A stretch of 64,000 nt of DNA from Streptomyces buecherae (GCF_014295035.1 NZ_CP060404.1:8224501-8288500), one strand, 5' to 3'. Positions 48,690 to 58,237 are shown, numbered from the stretch's first letter. A program made the numbers and translations. Notes: generated from the sequence alone by a model not told the origin.

Positions 48690-49565
48690 CTACCCCTCGG
48701 GGACCGCCTGGATGTCCAGCTCGACGCGAATGGTCGCCCCGACCACCGCGATGCCCCGCGAGAGCATGGTGCGCCAGTCGAGGGTGAAGTCCTCGCGGTG
48801 CAACTCGGCCGTCGCGCTGCACGCGGCCCGGGTCTCCCCGGCGATGCCGGTGCCAAGGCCCAGGTAGCGGGTGTCGAGCGCGACGCTGCGGCTGACGCCG
48901 TGCAGGTTCAGGGCGCCCTGGACGGACCAGCGGGACCCGCCTCGGTGCACGAAGCGCTCGCTGGCGAAGTACATGGAGGGGTAGGCGGCGACGTCGAGGA
49001 AATCCGCCGAGCGCAGGTGGTCGTCGCGCTGGCGCACGTTGGTGTCGATGCTCGCGGTGTCGATGGCGACCTCCAGGCGGGAGTCCTCCATGCGCTCCCC
49101 GACCATCAGGGTTCCCTCGAACTGGTTGAACCGGCCGTGTACCGCGGCGAGCCCGATGTGCCGCGCGACGAAGCGCACCGCGCTGTGGTCGGGGTCGATG
49201 CGCCACGCACCGGGCGTCGGCAGCGACGGCTGCGGGGCGAGGTCCATGGCCACCGAGTCGACGGTGGTGCGCACGCCGTCGATGGCCAGGCAGTCGCGGC
49301 GCACGGGCTGGTAGCCGTCGGAGGTGATGGAGAGGCCGTACGCGCCGGGCCGCACGGTCGTCGCGAAGCGGCCGTTGGGGTCGGTCTGGCCGCGTACGAC
49401 CTCACGGCCCTCGGCGTCGCGAACGGAAACCTCGGCCCGGGGGAGCGGGAGTCGCACCGGGTCGAGCACCACGCATTCCAGCGACCCGGAGCCTGGTGGC
49501 AGGGGCATGGCCTCCCTCCCCGTAACGCGGTGACGACGGCGTAGCAGGGCAAATGCCATTCCCAT
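48690..49565 (-). CDS. YceI family protein with N-terminal carboxypeptidase-regulatory-like domain
   Basis: A 291-residue protein. An N-terminal beta domain (residues 25-110, VSVRDAEGREVVRGQTDPNG, then SDGYQPVRRD) resembles carboxypeptidase-regulatory or SpaA-like repeats. The YceI lipocalin-like domain follows (WRIDPDHSAVRFVARHIG, GRFNQFEGTLMVGE, TVDSVAM). YceI folds bind isoprenoid or other lipids. No signal peptide is visible. I use the ATG at 49565 (with AGAGAGG upstream); the ATG at 49508, with a strong GGGAGGGAGG site, would give 272 residues and is a serious alternative. Confidence 0.8.
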   Translation of the reverse strand: MGMAFALLRRRHRVTGREAMPLPPGSGSLECVVLDPVRLPLPRAEVSVRDAEGREVVRGQTDPNGRFATTVRPGAYGLSITSDGYQPVRRDCLAIDGVRTTVDSVAMDLAPQPSLPTPGAWRIDPDHSAVRFVARHIGLAAVHGRFNQFEGTLMVGERMEDSRLEVAIDTASIDTNVRQRDDHLRSADFLDVAAYPSMYFASERFVHRGGSRWSVQGALNLHGVSRSVALDTRYLGLGTGIAGETRAACSATAELHREDFTLDWRTMLSRGIAVVGATIRVELDIQAVPEG

Positions 49566-49891
49566 GGCCTCTCTGGAGCAGTAGGTGGTTGAAGGTGCGA
49601 CCACCGCATTGTGTCATCAGAAAGGACAAGGTCCCGCAAGACCCCCGTCGCCATCGCAAACGGGACGGGGCCATCGGCCGGCGGCTCGCCCCGTGGCGGG
49701 CCGCCCCCCAGGGGTGTCGCCAACGCCATCGCGGCGCGTCCCGGGTCGGCCGCCTACCGCCCGGGACGCGCCGCCGCGTACCGCTCCGGCTCGCGCGCCC
49801 CACGGGCCGCGTCCCCGGTTGGCAGGGTCCGACGCGGGGCGTACGAACGTGGCCGGTCCCGCCCGTACGCCGCGCGCCGCCGGTCGGTGGG
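49566..49891. other. Intergenic region upstream of the YceI gene
   Basis: The first part, near 49584-49605, holds an inverted repeat GGTGGT / ACCACC with a 10-base loop, and the stretch to 49635 is less GC-rich, consistent with a promoter for the YceI gene. The remainder shows no gene. Confidence 0.45.
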
Positions 49892-51334
49892 TCAGTCGCC
49901 GCGGAGCGCGCCGGCCAGTGCCGTCGCGGGGTCGGTGGCCGCGGGCCCGGCCGGATACCACTGGCCGCCCTCCTCGCGGTACGGCCACCAGCGTCCGTCA
50001 CGGCCGTAGCGGAGCTGGGCCCGGCCGTCGTGCGCCGTCCACCGGTTGCCCTCGGCGCGCAACCGGGGCCGGCCCGCCTCGTCCTCCCAGGCCCGGGCGA
50101 GCTGTGCGCCGGCGCGCGCCAGCGCCTCGGCGTCCGGCGTCCACCGCTCGTCGAGTACGGCCAGCGCGTCGCGCCCACCGTACTCCCAGGCCCGCACGGC
50201 GCGGTCGAGGTCGGCGCCGTCCCGGCCGCAGCCCGCCGCGAGCCGGGCCATGACGCGCGACCCCGGGGCGGACGCGGCCAGCCGCACCGCGTCCTGCCAC
50301 TCGGTCAGTTCCACGGGCGCGGGCGCGTCGGCGTGACCCGGCGCGCACGCCTGCGTCAGCAGGTGCCGCGCGCGGACCGCGGCGTCGGCCGCCAGGAACT
50401 CCAGCGCCTCGGCGTCGGGGACGGGCACCCCGCCCGCCGGCGGGTCGGCCGGCGCCTCCTCGCCGCGCAACCGGGGCGGGCGGCCCGGCTCCGCCACCGG
50501 TGGCGGCGGCGCGGGCAGCGGGGCGACGGCCAGCGCCTCAGCGAACACCTCGCGCGCCGGGACCGTGCGCGGCGCCGGCGCGCTGCTCGCGCGCTGCGGA
50601 GCGTGTGCGGCGGCGCGCACGGCCGAGCGCGCCTGGAGGTCGTCGAGCAACTCCCGCTCGCCCCGCCCCCGCAGCAGCAGCAACACGAACGGGTCCTGGT
50701 CCAGCAACCGGGCGAGCTGGTAGCACAGCGCGGCCGTGTGCGGGCAGTGGTCCCACGCCTCGCAGCCGCACTCGGGCTCCAGGTCGCCGATGCCGGGGAG
50801 CAGTTCCACGCCCGCCGCTGCGGCGTCCTCCACCAGGTGCGGCGGCATGTCGCGGTCGAGGAGCGCGGCGATGTGCCCCGCCCGGTCGGCGACCATGTCG
50901 AGGAACCGGTCCCACTCGCCCGGCGTCAGCTCCCGCAGCAACACGTCCGAGCGGTACGGCGTGCGGTCCCTGCCCCGCACCACGGCGGTGATCCGACCGG
51001 GCCGGACGCTCACCGCGCCGACGGCGCCCTCCCTGGCCTGCTTGCGCCCCTTCTTGAGCTGCTGGTTGTCCAGCGCCGTGTCCTCCAGGGCCTTCAGCCA
51101 CGCCAGGCCCCACCACGTCTGCGCGAAGCCCCGCCCGTGCGCGGGCGGCAGCGCCGCGAAGGTGCGCTCCACCGCCCCGCTCCCCGCCGACCGCTTCGGG
51201 CGCGTCCCGGCCTCGTCCCCGTAGGGGTCGTCCGTCGCCCCCTCGTACGCGTCCTCGCCAGCCCCGTCGTACAGCTCGTCCTCCTCGTGTCCGTCGTGTG
51301 CACCGTGGATCGCGCTCAGGTCGTCGGGGAACAT
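49892..51334 (-). CDS. SWIM zinc-finger protein
   Basis: A 480-residue protein whose SWIM finger is CGCEAWDHCPHTAALCYQLA (CxCx6CxH pattern, about residues 205-215), a zinc-binding motif found in chromatin and SNF2-associated proteins. The N-terminus is acidic (HDGHEEDELYDGAGEDAYEG), and a conserved TFAALPPAHGRGFAQTWWGL precedes LRELTPGEWDRFLDMVAD. The ATG at 51334 overlaps the helicase stop as TGATG, which indicates obligatory co-expression with the SNF2 helicase. An adjacent GTG at 51337 is the other possible start. Confidence 0.88.
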   Translation of the reverse strand: MFPDDLSAIHGAHDGHEEDELYDGAGEDAYEGATDDPYGDEAGTRPKRSAGSGAVERTFAALPPAHGRGFAQTWWGLAWLKALEDTALDNQQLKKGRKQAREGAVGAVSVRPGRITAVVRGRDRTPYRSDVLLRELTPGEWDRFLDMVADRAGHIAALLDRDMPPHLVEDAAAAGVELLPGIGDLEPECGCEAWDHCPHTAALCYQLARLLDQDPFVLLLLRGRGERELLDDLQARSAVRAAAHAPQRASSAPAPRTVPAREVFAEALAVAPLPAPPPPVAEPGRPPRLRGEEAPADPPAGGVPVPDAEALEFLAADAAVRARHLLTQACAPGHADAPAPVELTEWQDAVRLAASAPGSRVMARLAAGCGRDGADLDRAVRAWEYGGRDALAVLDERWTPDAEALARAGAQLARAWEDEAGRPRLRAEGNRWTAHDGRAQLRYGRDGRWWPYREEGGQWYPAGPAATDPATALAGALRGD

Positions 51335-54300
51335 CACATGGCCCCCCTCGTGCCCGCCGGGCGCAGCGCCACCAGCTCCGTCAACTCCGCGTCGGACAAC
51401 TCGGTCAGCGCCGACTCGCCGGACCCGAGCACGGCGTCCGCCAACTCGCGCTTGCGCTCCAACATGGCCGCGATCCGGTCCTCCACCGTGCCCTCGGCGA
51501 TGATGCGGTGCACCTGCACCGGCTGTGTCTGGCCGATGCGGTACGCGCGGTCGGTGGCCTGGGCCTCGACCGCCGGGTTCCACCACCGGTCGTAGTGCAC
51601 GACGTGTTCGGCCCGGGTGAGGTTCAGGCCGGTGCCGGCGGCCTTGAGGGAGAGCAGGAAGACCGGTACCCGCCCGTCCTGGAAGCGGCGCACCATCTCC
51701 TCGCGGCGGGCCACCGGCGTGCCGCCGTGCAGGAGTTGGGTGGGCACACCCCGCGCGGCCAGGTGCCGTTCGAGGAGGCGAGCCATCACCACGTACTGCG
51801 TGAAGACCAGCACGCTGGCGCCCTCGGCCAGCACGGTGTCCAACAACTCGTCGAGCAGCTCCAGCTTGCCCGAGCGGCCCTCGATGACCGGGTCGTCCTC
51901 CCGCAGGAACTGCGCCGGGTGGTTGCACACCTGCTTGAGCGAGGTCAGCAGCTTGAGCACCAGGCCGCGGCGCGCGAGGGCGTCCGCGCCCGCGATCTCG
52001 GCCAACGTCTCGCGCACCACCGCCTCATAAAGCCCGGTCTGTTCCCTGGTCAGCGCCACGGCCCGGTCGGTCTCCGTCTTCGGCGGCAGCTCCGGCGCGA
52101 TCCCGGGATCGGACTTGCGGCGGCGCAGCAGGAACGGGCGGATGAGCCTGCCGAGGCGCTCGGCCGCCGCCGGGTCCCCGCCCTCCACCGCCTGTCCGTA
52201 GCGGGTGCGAAAGCGCGCCAGCGGCCCGAGGAGGCCGGGCGTGGTCCAGTCGAGGATCGCCCACAGTTCGGAGAGGTTGTTCTCCACCGGGGTGCCGGAC
52301 AGCGCCACCCGCGCCTTCGCGCCGATGGTCCGCAGTTCCCGCGCGGTCGCCGCGTACGGGTTCTTGACGTGCTGCGCCTCGTCGGCGACGACCATGCCCC
52401 AGCCCACCTCGGCGAGCCGCGCGGCGTCGCGTCGCATGGTGCCGTAGGTGGTGAGGACGAAGGCGCCGTCCGGTACCGCGTCCAGGTCGCGCGCGGAACC
52501 GTGGAAGCGGCGGACCGTGGTGCCGGGCGCGAAGGTGTTGATCTCCCGTTCCCAGTTGCCGAGCAGCGACGTCGGGCAGACCACGAGCGTGGGTCCGGCC
52601 GCCTCGGGCGCCGTCTGGCGGTGCAGGTGCAGGGCGATCAGCGTGATGGTCTTGCCGAGGCCCATGTCGTCGGCGAGGCAGCCGCCGAGCCCGAGCGAGG
52701 TCATCTGGTGCAACCAGGCCAACCCGCGCAACTGGTAGTCGCGGAGCGTGGCGGCGAGCGCGGCCGGCTGTGGCACCGGCTCGGCCAGCCCGTCGGCCGT
52801 CTCACCCTTCTCCCCGTGCGCGCTTGCCCCGAGCAGCCGGTCGCGCAGCGCCGCGAGCCAGCCCGTCGCCTCGACCTCCACCTCGGCGCCGGCGACCTCG
52901 GTCCGCCCGGTCAGCGCGGCGCCGAGCGCGGCGACCGGGGTGACCGTACGGTCCTTGCGCTCGCGGGCGCGGCGGACCACGGCCGGGTCGATGAGCACCC
53001 ACTGGTCGCGCAGCCGCACCACCGGCCGGTTGGCCTCGGCGAGCCGGTCGAGTTCGGCGCGGGTCAGCTCCACGTCGCCGATCGCGAACCGCCAACTGAA
53101 GTCCAGCAGGGCGGACGCGGAGAGGAAGGTCGGCAGTCCGGAAGCGTCCCGCGCGTACGCGTCGTCGGGCGGGCCGACCACGGCGCGGGCGGTCAGCTCG
53201 CGGGCCAGCTCCCGTGGCCAGTGCACGCGCACGCCCTCCGCCTCCAGCGCGGCCGTCGCCGGGCCGAGCAGCTCGCTCACCTCCTCGTCGGCCAAGTCGA
53301 GCGCGTCCGGCACGGCCGCGGAGAGCAGCGGCGCCAGCGGCGCCCAGGCCCGGGCCGCCCGGCGCAGCGTGAGCAGCGCGTCCATCCGCGCCCGTGGCCC
53401 CAGTTCGGCGGCCAGCCGCGCGTCGCCGCCCCACACCTCGGCGGCGTCGGCCACCAGCGTGGGATCGGTGGCGCTGTGCAACTGGAGCACGGCGCGAAAC
53501 CGCGCCCGAGCGCCGCTGTCGTCGGCAGCAGTGTCGGCGTCGCCGGCGGTCTCGGGCGCCAGTCCGTCCGAGACCGCGCGCGCCGTGAGCCCCAGGACCT
53601 CGACACGCAGCGAGAGCCGTACCCCCGCGTCGTGCCCGGCGGCGATGCTGGCGGCCCACGCGCGCTGCTCGGGCAGGCGCACGGGCTCGGGCGCGGCGAA
53701 GGCGGGGCTGCCCGCGGCGAGCGCGGCGGCGGGGGAGCGCGGCAGCCCGTCGGCGACCGCGTCGAGGAAGGAGCGCAACAGGTGCTCGGGCTCGGCCAGC
53801 AGCAGATCGCCCGGGTCCGCGTCGGCGTCGCCGGCGGTCTCGGGGGAGGGCCGCGGCGCCGCGTGGGCGGCCGGGGGCATGGCCGCGGCCAGTTCGCGCA
53901 CGCGCAGCAGGTCCGCCTCGTCCAGCGGGCCGACCCGCCAGGCGTCGTGATCGGCGGCGCTGAGCCCGGGCAACAGCCGCCCGCGCGCGGCCAACTGGAG
54001 GGCCAACACCGCGGCGGCGCCCCAGAAGGCGGCCGCGGTGTCGGTCCGCGCGGCCCTGGCCCGGGTGAGCGCCGGCAGCGCGTCGCGTACGGGGAGCACC
54101 GTGGCGCGCACCGACAGGGCCGCCACCCCGGAGCCCTCCGCGACGAGGACGGTCAGCTCGTGGTCGGAGTCGGAGTCGGAGTCGGGCTCGGAGTCGGGGC
54201 CCAGGGGAGCGCGGGAGGGGTCGTCCGGCTGCCAGAAGGCGATCTGGCCGGTACGCGCCGGGTCGCCGGGAAGGAAGACGGCCGAGCAGCGGCCGAGCTG

Positions 54301-54360
54301 GGCGAGTTGCGGGAGCGGCAGGGAGCGGGCTGGGGCAGGTGGGGTCACAGGCTGCTGCAT
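51334..54360 (-). CDS. SNF2-family DEAD/DEAH-box helicase
   Basis: A 1008-residue Snf2-type ATPase. The variable N-terminal half contains a Ser/Asp tract (SEPDSDSDSDHEL) and two copies of an 8-residue PETAGDAD element. The helicase half has motif I LADDMGLGKTITLIALHLHR, motif II VVADEAQHVKNPYA, motif III ALSGTPVENNLSELWAILDW, motif V FLLSLKAAGTGLNLTRAEHV and motif VI DRAYRIGQTQPVQVHRII. It translocates on double-stranded DNA. It is coupled to the SWIM protein. The ATG at 54360 has a GAGG placed almost against it. The role is likely DNA repair or nucleoprotein remodelling (inference). Confidence 0.93.
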   Translation of the reverse strand: MQQPVTPPAPARSLPLPQLAQLGRCSAVFLPGDPARTGQIAFWQPDDPSRAPLGPDSEPDSDSDSDHELTVLVAEGSGVAALSVRATVLPVRDALPALTRARAARTDTAAAFWGAAAVLALQLAARGRLLPGLSAADHDAWRVGPLDEADLLRVRELAAAMPPAAHAAPRPSPETAGDADADPGDLLLAEPEHLLRSFLDAVADGLPRSPAAALAAGSPAFAAPEPVRLPEQRAWAASIAAGHDAGVRLSLRVEVLGLTARAVSDGLAPETAGDADTAADDSGARARFRAVLQLHSATDPTLVADAAEVWGGDARLAAELGPRARMDALLTLRRAARAWAPLAPLLSAAVPDALDLADEEVSELLGPATAALEAEGVRVHWPRELARELTARAVVGPPDDAYARDASGLPTFLSASALLDFSWRFAIGDVELTRAELDRLAEANRPVVRLRDQWVLIDPAVVRRARERKDRTVTPVAALGAALTGRTEVAGAEVEVEATGWLAALRDRLLGASAHGEKGETADGLAEPVPQPAALAATLRDYQLRGLAWLHQMTSLGLGGCLADDMGLGKTITLIALHLHRQTAPEAAGPTLVVCPTSLLGNWEREINTFAPGTTVRRFHGSARDLDAVPDGAFVLTTYGTMRRDAARLAEVGWGMVVADEAQHVKNPYAATARELRTIGAKARVALSGTPVENNLSELWAILDWTTPGLLGPLARFRTRYGQAVEGGDPAAAERLGRLIRPFLLRRRKSDPGIAPELPPKTETDRAVALTREQTGLYEAVVRETLAEIAGADALARRGLVLKLLTSLKQVCNHPAQFLREDDPVIEGRSGKLELLDELLDTVLAEGASVLVFTQYVVMARLLERHLAARGVPTQLLHGGTPVARREEMVRRFQDGRVPVFLLSLKAAGTGLNLTRAEHVVHYDRWWNPAVEAQATDRAYRIGQTQPVQVHRIIAEGTVEDRIAAMLERKRELADAVLGSGESALTELSDAELTELVALRPAGTRGAM

Positions 54361-54730
54361 TCCTCAAATTTGACTAGTGAACGCCGATGGCGGCCGAGGA
54401 TAGCGGACGCCGCACGCCCGCGGGCCGTCGCGCGCAGTGAGGAATCCCACGTCGCCCCGGCTCTCGTCCCGTGCCCCGCGAATGCGGCGCCGATTCCGCC
54501 CCGGCCTGCCGGGCGCACACCCCCTGGCGTGCGCCGATACCGACCTGCTGCCCCGTGGCGGGGTGCGAGGGGTGGTGCTAGCACCCCCTTGTGCTACGGG
54601 GCGTGGCCCCCGCACGGGCCGGGGGCGTCCGCCATGGCTATGTGCGGTTCGTAGCGCATACCTTCCTCAAGGTCAGACCCCGTACGGCATGCGGTCGCAC
54701 GGGGATCGTCACAGTGCACCGGAGACGCCC
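54361..54730. promoter_or_regulatory. Divergent regulatory region of helicase and desaturase genes
   Basis: It contains TCAAATTTGA (54364-54373), a perfect 10-bp palindrome directly upstream of the helicase start, and GGTGCTAGCACC (54574-54585), a perfect 12-bp palindrome embedded in flanking G and C runs about 145 bases before the desaturase start. Either could be an operator. No further gene is apparent. Confidence 0.5.
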
Positions 54731-55780
54731 ATGCAACAGGCCACCGCCGAAGCCCCCCTCGCATCGCTCGGCGGTTCCCGCCCGCCCACCGCGGGCAGCG
54801 ACTTCGCACCCCTGCTGCGCGAGGTGCGGGCGGCCGGCCTGCTGGAGCGGCGCACCGGCTGGTACGTGGTGGGAATAGGTCTCAACCTGCTGGCCCTGGC
54901 GGCCGTCGTGGCGGCGGTCGCGCTGGTGGGCGACTCGTGGTGGGTGGTGGCGCTCGCCGTGCCCGCGGCCGTCTTCTGGGCCCGCAGCGCCTTCGTCGGA
55001 CACGACGCCGGACACGCCCAGATCACCACCGACCGCCGCGTCAGCGCGGTGATCGGCCTCGTCCACGGCAACCTGTTCCTCGGCATGAGCCGGGCCTGGT
55101 GGAACGACAAGCACAACCGGCACCACGCCAACCCCAACCACATCGACAAGGACCCCGACGTCGCCGTCGGCGCCCTCGTGTGGACCCGGCACCAGGCCGC
55201 GCTCCGACAGGGCTTCACCCGCTGGCTCACCCGCCACCAGGCACGGCTGTTCTTCCCGATGCTGCTGCTGGAAGGGCTCAACCTCAAGGTCTCCGGCCTG
55301 CGCGACCTACGCCGCCAGGCGCCGCGCGAGCGCGTCGTGGAGGCGTCACTGCTGGCCGCCCACTACCTCTGCTACGTCGGGTTCCTGCTGGCCGTGCTCT
55401 CCCCGGGCAAGGCAGCCGTCTTCGCCCTCGTGCACCACGCGCTCTTCGGCCTCTACCTGGGCATGGCCTTCGCCCCCGGCCACAAGGGCATGGACATGCC
55501 CGACCCGCAACACGACCGCTGGGGGCACCTCAAGCGCCAGGTCGTCACCTCGCGCAACATACGCGGCGGCCGGGCCACCGACTGGCTGCTCGGCGGCCTG
55601 AACTACCAGATCGAGCACCACCTCTTCCCCAGCATGGCCCGCCCCCACCTGCCGCTCGCCCAGCCCCTGGTCAGGGCGCACTGCGCACGGCTCGGCCTGC
55701 CGTACACCGAGACCGGCCTCGTCGCCTCCTACGCCTGGGCCCTACGCCACATGCACGACGTCGGCGCCCCGCTCCGCTGA
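54731..55780 (+). CDS. Membrane fatty acid desaturase (acyl-lipid type)
   Basis: A 349-residue di-iron membrane desaturase. Two N-terminal spans (VVGIGLNLLALAAVVAAVAL, WWVVALAVPAAVFW) are followed by three His boxes: GHDAGHAQ, DKHNRHHANPNH and NYQIEHHLFPSM. The last, with Q/EIEHH, is typical of front-end or acyl-lipid desaturases. It would insert a double bond into membrane acyl chains, and such enzymes often respond to cold. The ATG at 54731 has GGAGA seven bases upstream. It needs electrons from ferredoxin or cytochrome, not encoded here. Confidence 0.9.
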   Translation: MQQATAEAPLASLGGSRPPTAGSDFAPLLREVRAAGLLERRTGWYVVGIGLNLLALAAVVAAVALVGDSWWVVALAVPAAVFWARSAFVGHDAGHAQITTDRRVSAVIGLVHGNLFLGMSRAWWNDKHNRHHANPNHIDKDPDVAVGALVWTRHQAALRQGFTRWLTRHQARLFFPMLLLEGLNLKVSGLRDLRRQAPRERVVEASLLAAHYLCYVGFLLAVLSPGKAAVFALVHHALFGLYLGMAFAPGHKGMDMPDPQHDRWGHLKRQVVTSRNIRGGRATDWLLGGLNYQIEHHLFPSMARPHLPLAQPLVRAHCARLGLPYTETGLVASYAWALRHMHDVGAPLR

Positions 55781-55856
55781 CCCGTGGAACGAGCCGCGCA
55801 CCGAAACCGTTGACAGGATGGAGAGAGCGGCACACGCGCAGGAGGAGGCGGAGACG

Positions 55857-56039
55857 ATGTCGAACCGTGCGAAGGTCGCCGTTGGCGGAGTGGTGACGGG
55901 AGTGGTGCTGCTGTGGCTGCTCCCGAACTGGTTGGCGTTCCTGGTCATGATCGGTGTTCCGGTCGGCGCCTACCTCCTGCTCGACTCCTCACAGCGGACC
56001 CGGCTGCGCCGCGCCTCGCGCAAGCAACTGGGCCGCTGA
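55857..56039 (+). CDS. Small membrane protein
   Basis: A 60-residue protein with one or two hydrophobic segments (VAVGGVVTGVVLLWLLPNWL and AFLVMIGVPVGAYLLLD) and a basic C-terminal tail (RTRLRRASRKQLGR). The ATG at 55857 follows a GGAGGAGGCGGAG stretch. I recognise no function. It lies 76 bases after the desaturase and may be co-transcribed with it. Confidence 0.7.
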   Translation: MSNRAKVAVGGVVTGVVLLWLLPNWLAFLVMIGVPVGAYLLLDSSQRTRLRRASRKQLGR

Positions 56040-56144
56040 CCAGCGTCGCAGCCCCCGAACCCAGCCAAGACGGCATGGTTTCACGGGGCAACGAATGTCA
56101 GAATGCCGGAGCGAGTCACGGCACGAGGAGAGGGGCGCCCCGGC

Positions 56145-56687
56145 ATGGGTGCGACGGTCACAGCGGTGTGCAGTGACGACCGGCATGCGTTCAGCAAGCC
56201 GGTACGGGAGGAGATCACCCTGCTCGCCGGGCTGGGCGTGGAAGGCGACGCCCACCTCGGCGTCACGGTCCAGCACCGCTCCCGCGTCGCCCGGAATCCC
56301 ACCCAGCCCAACCTGCGCCAGGTCCACCTGCTCCAGTCGGAACTGTTCTCCGATCTGGCGGCGGCCGGCTTCACCGTGCGCCCGGGCGACCTCGGCGAGA
56401 ACGTCACCACGAGCGGCGTCGACCTCCTCGGCCTGCCGGTCGGCACCCTGCTGCGCCTCGGCGCGACGGCCGTCGTCGAGGTGACGGGGCTGCGCAACCC
56501 GTGCCGGCAGATCGACGGCTTCTCCGACGGACTGCTGGAGCGGGTCGTAGGCCGGGACGCGGACGGACGGGTCGTCCGCAAGGCCGGCGTCATGAGCATT
56601 GTCCGCGAGGGCGGAGCGGTCCGCCCGGGCGACGCCATCCGCGTGGAACTCCCGGTCGGCCCGCACCGCCCCCTGGAACGCGTGTAG
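56145..56687 (+). CDS. MOSC domain-containing protein
   Basis: A 180-residue protein. It has FSKPVREEITLLAGLGVEGD, then VHLLQSELFSDLAAAGFTVR, PGDLGENVTTSGVDLLGLPV, and the conserved Cys in TGLRNPCRQIDGFSDGLLER. This is the MOSC fold, predicted to deliver sulfur or reduce N-hydroxylated compounds with molybdenum cofactor. I start at ATG 56145 (MGATVTAV) after a GAGGAGAGGGG stretch; an ATG at 56103 is possible. Confidence 0.88.
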   Translation: MGATVTAVCSDDRHAFSKPVREEITLLAGLGVEGDAHLGVTVQHRSRVARNPTQPNLRQVHLLQSELFSDLAAAGFTVRPGDLGENVTTSGVDLLGLPVGTLLRLGATAVVEVTGLRNPCRQIDGFSDGLLERVVGRDADGRVVRKAGVMSIVREGGAVRPGDAIRVELPVGPHRPLERV

Positions 56688-56698
56688 CGCCCTGACCC

Positions 56699-56720
56699 GG
56701 GCGGCCCGCTCGGGCCGCCC
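56699..56720. terminator. Hairpin terminator after the MOSC gene
   Basis: Perfect 10-bp arms GGGCGGCCCG and CGGGCCGCCC separated by CT, 12 bases after the MOSC stop. Confidence 0.65.
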
Positions 56721-56883
56721 CACACCCGGCCGGACGCCACGGCCCGGCGCCCACGGCGAGAGCGTGGCATGTTCCGGGGGACGGACGACAGCGCCCACGC
56801 TGGCCGCCTCCGACGCGCGGCACGCCAACGCCCGCCGGAGCGCCGCGCCCGCGCACCAGGGGCTGGCCGCGACGTGTGGCGCC

Positions 56884-57795
56884 CTACGCCGAACGCATGG
56901 CCAAGGCGTCCAACGCGGCCAACAGGCGGGGCAGCTCCGGGCCGCGCCCCACCGGAAGGACCTCGCCCGGTTCCTCGTCCAACAGGACGAACGCGATGTC
57001 GTCGGTCCTGGCCACCAGGCTCCACCCCGGCCCGTCGGCGCGCAGGGTGCGCGCCTCGCCCGACGCGTACGCCGAGCGCACTCGCCCCGGCGGCGGGGGA
57101 GTGCGGAGGTAGCCATGAGCCTCGCGCAACACCCGCCGCACTCCGGCGTGCCCCGGCGCGGTAACTCCGCTCTCCGCGCGCTCGGTGTGCGAAGCCGGGG
57201 TGGCGGACGCGGCATCGGCGTCATCCGGGGCCGCGTCCGCCACCCCGGCCGCGTCGGTGGTCGCGCCAGCATCAGCGCCGGGCTGGACGAACGTGACGTC
57301 GTCGCCGACCTGCTCCCGCCACTCCGCCCACCGCAGCGCGATCTCATCCGCGCCCAACCGCCGTTGCGCCGGCCCCCACCGCTCGCAGTCCGGTGGGCGA
57401 AGCGGCGAGCGGACCAGCCCGTCGGGGCCCGGCTCGGGCGCGGGGTCGTGCGGCTCCGGTACTCCCGGCGCCGCCACCGCGACCGCGAGCGGCCAGCCGG
57501 GCAGCGCGGTCACGACACCGCGCTCACCCGGCGTCAGGTCGTAGTCCATTCCGCAGTCCCAGGCCGCGAGCGCGCAGGCGACCAACGACACGTCATCGGT
57601 GACCACGGTCCAGCGCGCGCCCGCGCCGTCCTGGCCGAGCACCAGACCGTAGCCGTCGGGCCGGGGCGCGAGGCCGAGGGCCTGACACACCTGCGGATAG
57701 TCGTCCCCGAGAACGCCCGGGAACCGCGCCGGAGTGAGCAGCACCGCGGTCAGCACGTACAGCGCCTCGTCGCTCGCCTCGTCCGTCGTGACCAC
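56884..57795 (-). CDS. Hypothetical protein with Ala/Asp-rich middle
   Basis: A 303-residue cytosolic-looking protein with a plausible N-terminal domain (VLLTPARFPGVLGDDYPQVC and WTVVTDDVSLVACALAAWDC) and a C-terminal domain (GWSLVARTDDIAFVLLDEEP, followed by GPELPRLLAALDALAMR). These two halves have similar VTDDV/RTDDI strands followed by loops, so they may be a duplicated immunity-like or SMI-like fold. A low-complexity Ala/Asp linker joins them. I recognise no family. The GTG at 57795 is used. It is divergent from the MpaB-like gene. Confidence 0.6.
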   Translation of the reverse strand: MVTTDEASDEALYVLTAVLLTPARFPGVLGDDYPQVCQALGLAPRPDGYGLVLGQDGAGARWTVVTDDVSLVACALAAWDCGMDYDLTPGERGVVTALPGWPLAVAVAAPGVPEPHDPAPEPGPDGLVRSPLRPPDCERWGPAQRRLGADEIALRWAEWREQVGDDVTFVQPGADAGATTDAAGVADAAPDDADAASATPASHTERAESGVTAPGHAGVRRVLREAHGYLRTPPPPGRVRSAYASGEARTLRADGPGWSLVARTDDIAFVLLDEEPGEVLPVGRGPELPRLLAALDALAMRSA

Positions 57796-58237
57796 CGCAG
57801 CCTCCCTGCCCCGCCGTTGCCTTGCGGGCGCACCCTAACCAGCGAGTAACCACGGAGTCGATACCCCTGACGCGACCCGTACACAGCCCATCGCGGCCCG
57901 GCTCACCTACCGGCCACCGGAGAGCGCTCCCATCGCGGAGGGCGCCCCTCCACACCGCCCGCGTGGACCTCTCCGCCCACCGGCGATTCCGCCCCGTCCG
58001 CCGCATGGGCACCGCGCGTACCGCCGATCCGCCCGCATGGCGAGGCGCCCGGCTCACCGCGCTCAGCTATGCCACTCTCCGCCACGAAACGAACCTTCGG
58101 CGCGATCGACGGAACAATTCCGATCACCCACGCTCCTCGGCCGTACGGCTCTGCCGTATTCCTCCCAGCGCCCCTACAGTTGAAGCCCGGGCAGCCCGGA
58201 CAGCACCCCTGTGGATCAGCGAAGGGAAGCCGGCGAC
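57796..58237. other. Divergent intergenic region
   Basis: About 440 bases between the hypothetical gene and the MpaB-like gene. It should contain both promoters. I see no convincing gene, RNA or strong repeat. Confidence 0.4.
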
